From the NCBI GenBank assembly GCA_947175455.1, contig CAMWMW010000030.1, positions 1 to 9,374 of the forward strand: a stretch of DNA of 9,374 nucleotides, given 5' to 3'. How positions within the stretch are numbered: position 1 is the stretch's first letter; each line of letters opens with the position of its first letter. Under the pieces are notes generated by a model. The model was not told where the DNA came from, did no database searches, and worked only from the letters and a program-made list of their open reading frames with translations. This document shows, piece by piece, positions 6,518 to 9,374 of the stretch. This DNA is from an uncultured Porphyromonadaceae bacterium (GTDB taxonomy: Bacteria; Bacteroidota; Bacteroidia; Bacteroidales; Muribaculaceae). Both the position numbers and the translations under genes were made by a program.

Positions 6518-8839
6518 TCATGCAGTTGTGCGTCCAAGAACATCATCTATCAAAGCCTTTGTTTCCCTGTTGACTCTCATGAAATTGCGGTTGAGAAGTA
6601 ATTCCTTTTCTCTCTTTGACTTGAACTGGTAGATCTTCGGTAGTTCCACATAACGTTTTTCTTCAGCAGCGATAGCTTTCAGATTGAAGTTTGTCTTGCA
6701 GAAATATTTTGTAGTTTTGAAATCATCGGATTCCTCGATATTGAAATTCGAGAACATCTTCTCGTCTGTAGCCGAGAAATCACGAGCCGCCTGACCGGCA
6801 AGCCAACCGGTAGCCATGTCTGCAATCTTGGCAGCGGGCACAAGACTATCCATCTTCTCTGAGATTGTTGTGGAAACCTTGCTGTCATTGATAGTTATGG
6901 AGTGTGACAACTGCTTGCTTTTGCCGAATATGTCATTGGATGCCCATTCCAGAGTCTCTTTATTTCGCGCAGCACCCATGAAGATATTACCGCATGTCGA
7001 AATAATCTTATGCATACCCACTTTACCATAATCCGATTCCAGCTGCGGCAACTCCTGAAAACCGAGAGTCACGGAGACCTTATTGCTTCGCGCTGTGCCG
7101 ATAAGGCGGTCTATTTTATGAAAATAAAGAGTAGGCAGCTCATCCACTATAATACTCACAGGCAGATTACCCCGTGAATTGATACGAGTCACAAGACGGT
7201 TAAGAATAAGGGCATTCAAAGAACCTATCACCTGTTCCTTTTCAGGGTCATTAGCTATGACAAGATAAGACGGTCTTTCCGGATCCGATATTTTAAGGTC
7301 AAGATCATCACCGGTAAACACCCAATAAGCTTCCGGCGACACAAGACGCGCCACATTGACACGAAGCGTACCCACCATACCTTCAAGCTGCTCATTTGCC
7401 TTGTTGTCAAACGCAGTTCTGAACGGTGCCATCAGAGAGGCGATGCGGCTGTCACCCATTAAAACCTTGAAAACGTCATCGTATCCATGACCAAGAAAAG
7501 CCAGGACATGAGCCATATCAGAGTATTCGCCGGTTATGGTATCCGGGACAATCTCATTTCCAGAATCATCCTCATACCAGGATCTGTCAATATATATAAT
7601 ATTTCCATCGGCATCCTCATAAACGAGATTATTCAGATCCTTCAAAGAGTCATCCTCATCAAAGGCGACATCATTACCATCCTTATCCTCAAAGAAGAGA
7701 ACTTTTTCATTGTTGTTGGATTCATCCACGGCAAAAGCCACACAACGCTGCGTAAACTGAAGCCTTAGCTTCCTGCCGTTATACGACACATATTGCCTTA
7801 GTTTCTTTCCATCTTTATATCCTGTAGGTCGAAAATTGACAAAGAAATAAATTATCGCAGCAAGGAAGTTCTCGGCAGAATTTGTAAAAAACGCCTCGGA
7901 TCCACCCTTCTTCTCTCCCCCGCCCTTGTTAAGTGAAGAGATTAGGGTGGCTGCTGTTTCAGATGCCGCCGCGAGATCCGGAATATACTTCTTCTGTATC
8001 GGATTAACACGATGGGAGTATTCCACATCTGAAAAATTAACAATCTTAAACTCACAGTTTTCAGGAAGCAAACCGAGTTTTTTATTCTTGCAATACTGAT
8101 AAAAGAGTGTTTTGGCGAGAGTTGGAAACTTAAAATCATATACCATCATCGCAAACCCTTTAGCAGAATGCTGCCGAATAAACGGATCTATGATTCCGAA
8201 TGATTTACCAGAACCGGGAGTTCCCACCACAAGCGTTCCTCGGAACGGATTGACAATATTAATCCATCCTTTGTGGAGTTTTTTCTTCCAATAATAGACC
8301 ATAGGGATATTGACGGAATACTCATTTGCGTTTAATTTCTCCGACTGTTCAAAAGATTCATTTTCAAAATTGAATCTATCCAGACCGACTTTGTTATTAA
8401 AATACTTTGCGATTGCATCAAGACCATGATGTATGAACACAACGCCTAAAACTGAGAAAGCGGCATAAAGTAACCGGTTTACAGGCATTCCATGCAAACG
8501 ACCGCCCCACATTCCATAATGGAAAACAAAACAAAAACCAGTTAAAAAAATACCAAGAGACACAGGCATCACAACCATTTTCCTCACATTAAATTTGATG
8601 TCACGTTCCGCCTTAGTGCCGACGCAGACAATTCCGACACATATAAGTTCACAAACCTTACATCCCCAAAGAGTATTAAAGATACCGAATCGCTTAAGCA
8701 GCCCAACCAGCCATGTAAATATGCCGTTATCAGACTGAATAGGGATAAAAAGAATAAGTTCAATTATAAGAAATATATAAATCAATGCACGAAACATGAC
8801 ATATATCTGTTGTTGTTCCTTAGTTTCTTCAAAAGCCAT
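6518..8839 (-). CDS. mobC: MobC/VirD4-type conjugative coupling ATPase
   Basis: 773 residues from an ATG. The N-terminus carries about four membrane helices (roughly 13-34, 60-75, 88-107 and 119-139). The cytoplasmic part begins with NEYSVNIP and GWINIVNPFRG, then Walker A GTPGSGKS at 206-213, VYDFKFPTL at about 233-241, FFTNSAENFLAAIIYFF, YSDMAHVLAFL, ANEQLEGMVGTLRV, Walker B SIIVDELPT with Asp566 and Glu567, and ARSNKVSVTLGFQELPQL. This order matches MobC coupling proteins of Bacteroidales conjugative elements. They are inner-membrane VirD4/TraG-like hexameric ATPases that dock the relaxase-DNA complex to the transfer channel. The aromatic N-terminal motif of the YWFCY subgroup is not evident, so it belongs to another branch. 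Residues about 337-437 form an unusual acidic insert between the two halves of the ATPase. It ends in its own terminator and is preceded by a leader hairpin. Confidence 0.96.
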   Translation of the reverse strand: MAFEETKEQQQIYVMFRALIYIFLIIELILFIPIQSDNGIFTWLVGLLKRFGIFNTLWGCKVCELICVGIVCVGTKAERDIKFNVRKMVVMPVSLGIFLTGFCFVFHYGMWGGRLHGMPVNRLLYAAFSVLGVVFIHHGLDAIAKYFNNKVGLDRFNFENESFEQSEKLNANEYSVNIPMVYYWKKKLHKGWINIVNPFRGTLVVGTPGSGKSFGIIDPFIRQHSAKGFAMMVYDFKFPTLAKTLFYQYCKNKKLGLLPENCEFKIVNFSDVEYSHRVNPIQKKYIPDLAAASETAATLISSLNKGGGEKKGGSEAFFTNSAENFLAAIIYFFVNFRPTGYKDGKKLRQYVSYNGRKLRLQFTQRCVAFAVDESNNNEKVLFFEDKDGNDVAFDEDDSLKDLNNLVYEDADGNIIYIDRSWYEDDSGNEIVPDTITGEYSDMAHVLAFLGHGYDDVFKVLMGDSRIASLMAPFRTAFDNKANEQLEGMVGTLRVNVARLVSPEAYWVFTGDDLDLKISDPERPSYLVIANDPEKEQVIGSLNALILNRLVTRINSRGNLPVSIIVDELPTLYFHKIDRLIGTARSNKVSVTLGFQELPQLESDYGKVGMHKIISTCGNIFMGAARNKETLEWASNDIFGKSKQLSHSITINDSKVSTTISEKMDSLVPAAKIADMATGWLAGQAARDFSATDEKMFSNFNIEESDDFKTTKYFCKTNFNLKAIAAEEKRYVELPKIYQFKSKREKELLLNRNFMRVNRETKALIDDVLGRTTA
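7547..7696 (-). repeat. Acidic repeat-like insert in the coupling protein
   Basis: Within the insert, residues 382-393, 406-417 and 421-431 read FFEDKDGNDVAF, VYEDADGNIIYI and WYEDDSGNEIV: three imperfect copies of aromatic-Glu-Asp-x-(Asp/Ser)-Gly-Asn followed by hydrophobic residues. The pattern suggests a small beta-hairpin module with an acidic turn. Whether it binds metal or a partner is not known. Confidence 0.5.
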
Positions 8840-8853
8840 AATAATCTGATTTT

Positions 8854-8892
8854 AAAAGAAAGGAGGATGCTGCAATAATTTTGGCATCCTCC
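8854..8892 (-). terminator. Terminator-like hairpin between the TraO-like gene and mobC
   Basis: A perfect 9-bp inverted repeat, 8862-8870 (GGAGGATGC) with 8884-8892 (GCATCCTCC), has a 13-nt loop. On the minus strand it is followed by TTTCTTTT (8861 down to 8854). It lies 45 nt after the TraO-like stop, and its stem ends only 22 nt before the mobC ATG. It may end the TraO-like transcript or act as an attenuator in the mobC leader. Confidence 0.7.
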
Positions 8893-8913
8893 AAGAGTCA
8901 CATAATATTAAAC

Positions 8914-8942
8914 CAAAAATACAAACAATCTGACGATTTAAA
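8914..8942 (-). promoter_or_regulatory. Candidate Bacteroides-type promoter for mobC
   Basis: On the minus strand, TATTTTTG (8921 down to 8914) matches TAnnTTTG exactly. TTTA (8942 down to 8939), one base off TTTG, is 17 nt upstream, a little short. Transcription would begin near 8907, upstream of the hairpin, giving a mobC leader of about 68 nt that contains it. The -33 element overlaps the TraO-like stop codon. Confidence 0.4.
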
Positions 8943-9374
8943 GAGGAATCTTTACACCGATCATTATACCATTACGGAATGTGTCACCATGTACAAAATT
9001 GAAATTATTGCGCTGAATGGCTACAAACTCCCAATTGTTTTTGAATACATAATTATATTCAAATCCTATTTCAGCACCAACAAAGAACTCCCTTACGAAA
9101 GATCCGAACTGCACACCGCCGCGAAGTTTGAAGTTTCCGTTTTTAAACTTTGCGATACGATATTTATATGTTCCGCCCCCATCCCAATAATAACCATCCC
9201 AGAAAGCATGGCACACAGGAGTATGCCAATGGTTTCCGGCTTCGCCATAAATCTCAACGGCGTGACCGTTTTTTAACTCATATTCATAGCCGACTGTCGC
9301 ATTCAGCGTGTAAGGTGCCGCGATACCGGCATTGACAGTGATATGTTGATCCCCGCTCTCCGCCATCAGTGGAG
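8938..9374 (-). CDS. TraO-like conjugal outer-membrane protein, C-terminal part
   Basis: The reading frame is open to the window edge, so the start and signal peptide lie outside; the Met at 9366 is internal, not the start. About 144 residues are visible. They alternate polar and hydrophobic residues with many aromatics and glycines (ATVGYEYEL, AVEIYGEAGNHW, YKYRIAKFKNGNFKLRGGVQFG, FFVGAEIGFEYNYVF), as expected of beta-barrel strands. The end (WEFVAIQRNNFNFVHGDTFRNGIMIGVKIPL, split here as WEFVAIQRNNFN then IMIGVKIPL) resembles the C-terminus of Bacteroides TraO proteins, where a Gln/Arg-containing strand precedes a Gly-rich final strand. TraO is an envelope component of the CTnDOT-type transfer apparatus. 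The last residue is Leu rather than the usual Phe of many outer-membrane proteins. Barrel nature is fairly clear; the TraO assignment is moderate and partly inferred from the neighbouring mobC. Confidence 0.65.
   Translation of the reverse strand, partial: PLMAESGDQHITVNAGIAAPYTLNATVGYEYELKNGHAVEIYGEAGNHWHTPVCHAFWDGYYWDGGGTYKYRIAKFKNGNFKLRGGVQFGSFVREFFVGAEIGFEYNYVFKNNWEFVAIQRNNFNFVHGDTFRNGIMIGVKIPL

Noticed and set aside
8881..9276. Plus-strand open frame opposite the TraO-like gene
   Set aside because: No family resemblance or signals; the minus frame has beta-barrel periodicity, TraO-like ending and a downstream terminator.

Overview
The window is part of a conjugative or mobilizable element from a Bacteroidota host, most likely of the order Bacteroidales. 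Four things point there. The genes belong to families typical of Bacteroidales conjugative elements: a MobC-type coupling ATPase, DUF4099/DUF3945, a DUF3991-Toprim protein and an ArdC-like protein. There is also a TraO-like outer-membrane protein. Several promoter candidates match the Bacteroides -7 consensus TAnnTTTG. Most starts lack a Shine-Dalgarno sequence and have an A/T-rich leader instead. No relaxase, VirB4 ATPase, integrase, attachment site, oriT or replication gene is visible, so integrative element versus plasmid cannot be decided from this window.

Layout. Positions 53-5646 hold six tightly packed minus-strand genes, probably one operon read right to left. In transcription order they are a DUF4099/DUF3945 protein, a 436-residue protein with a lysine-rich linker and three divergent repeats, a 75-residue very acidic protein, an ArdC-like ssDNA-binding/zinc-metallopeptidase protein whose start overlaps the preceding gene, a primase-like DUF3991-Toprim protein, and a secreted protein that may be the TrbJ/VirB5-like component. 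Junctions are +5, +41, -26, +71 and +4 nt. A promoter candidate lies at about 5695-5726.

Positions 5721-6365 carry the only plus-strand gene, a secreted GH73-type glucosaminidase, the probable wall-opening (VirB1-like) enzyme. Its promoter candidate faces the minus-operon promoter, so the two 5' ends may overlap. Positions 6366-6517 separate it from the convergent coupling-protein gene and contain a strong minus-strand intrinsic terminator. Positions 6518-8839 encode the MobC/VirD4-like coupling ATPase on the minus strand. Upstream of it is a 98-nt gap with a promoter candidate and a terminator-like hairpin only 23 nt before the coupling-protein start. Positions 8938-9374 are the 3' part of a TraO-like outer-membrane protein that runs off the window.

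Working model: the coupling ATPase brings DNA to the transfer channel; the glucosaminidase, the TraO-like protein and the TrbJ-like candidate belong to the envelope-spanning apparatus; the Toprim and ArdC proteins handle or protect single-stranded DNA in donor or recipient; the DUF4099/DUF3945, repeat and acidic proteins are conserved accessories of unknown role. I do not see a wholly new system. The points most worth following are the triplicated module and its possible echo in the ArdC tail, the N-terminal extension and A9 tract of the 436-residue protein, the hairpin in the mobC leader, the facing promoters, and the acidic insert in MobC.
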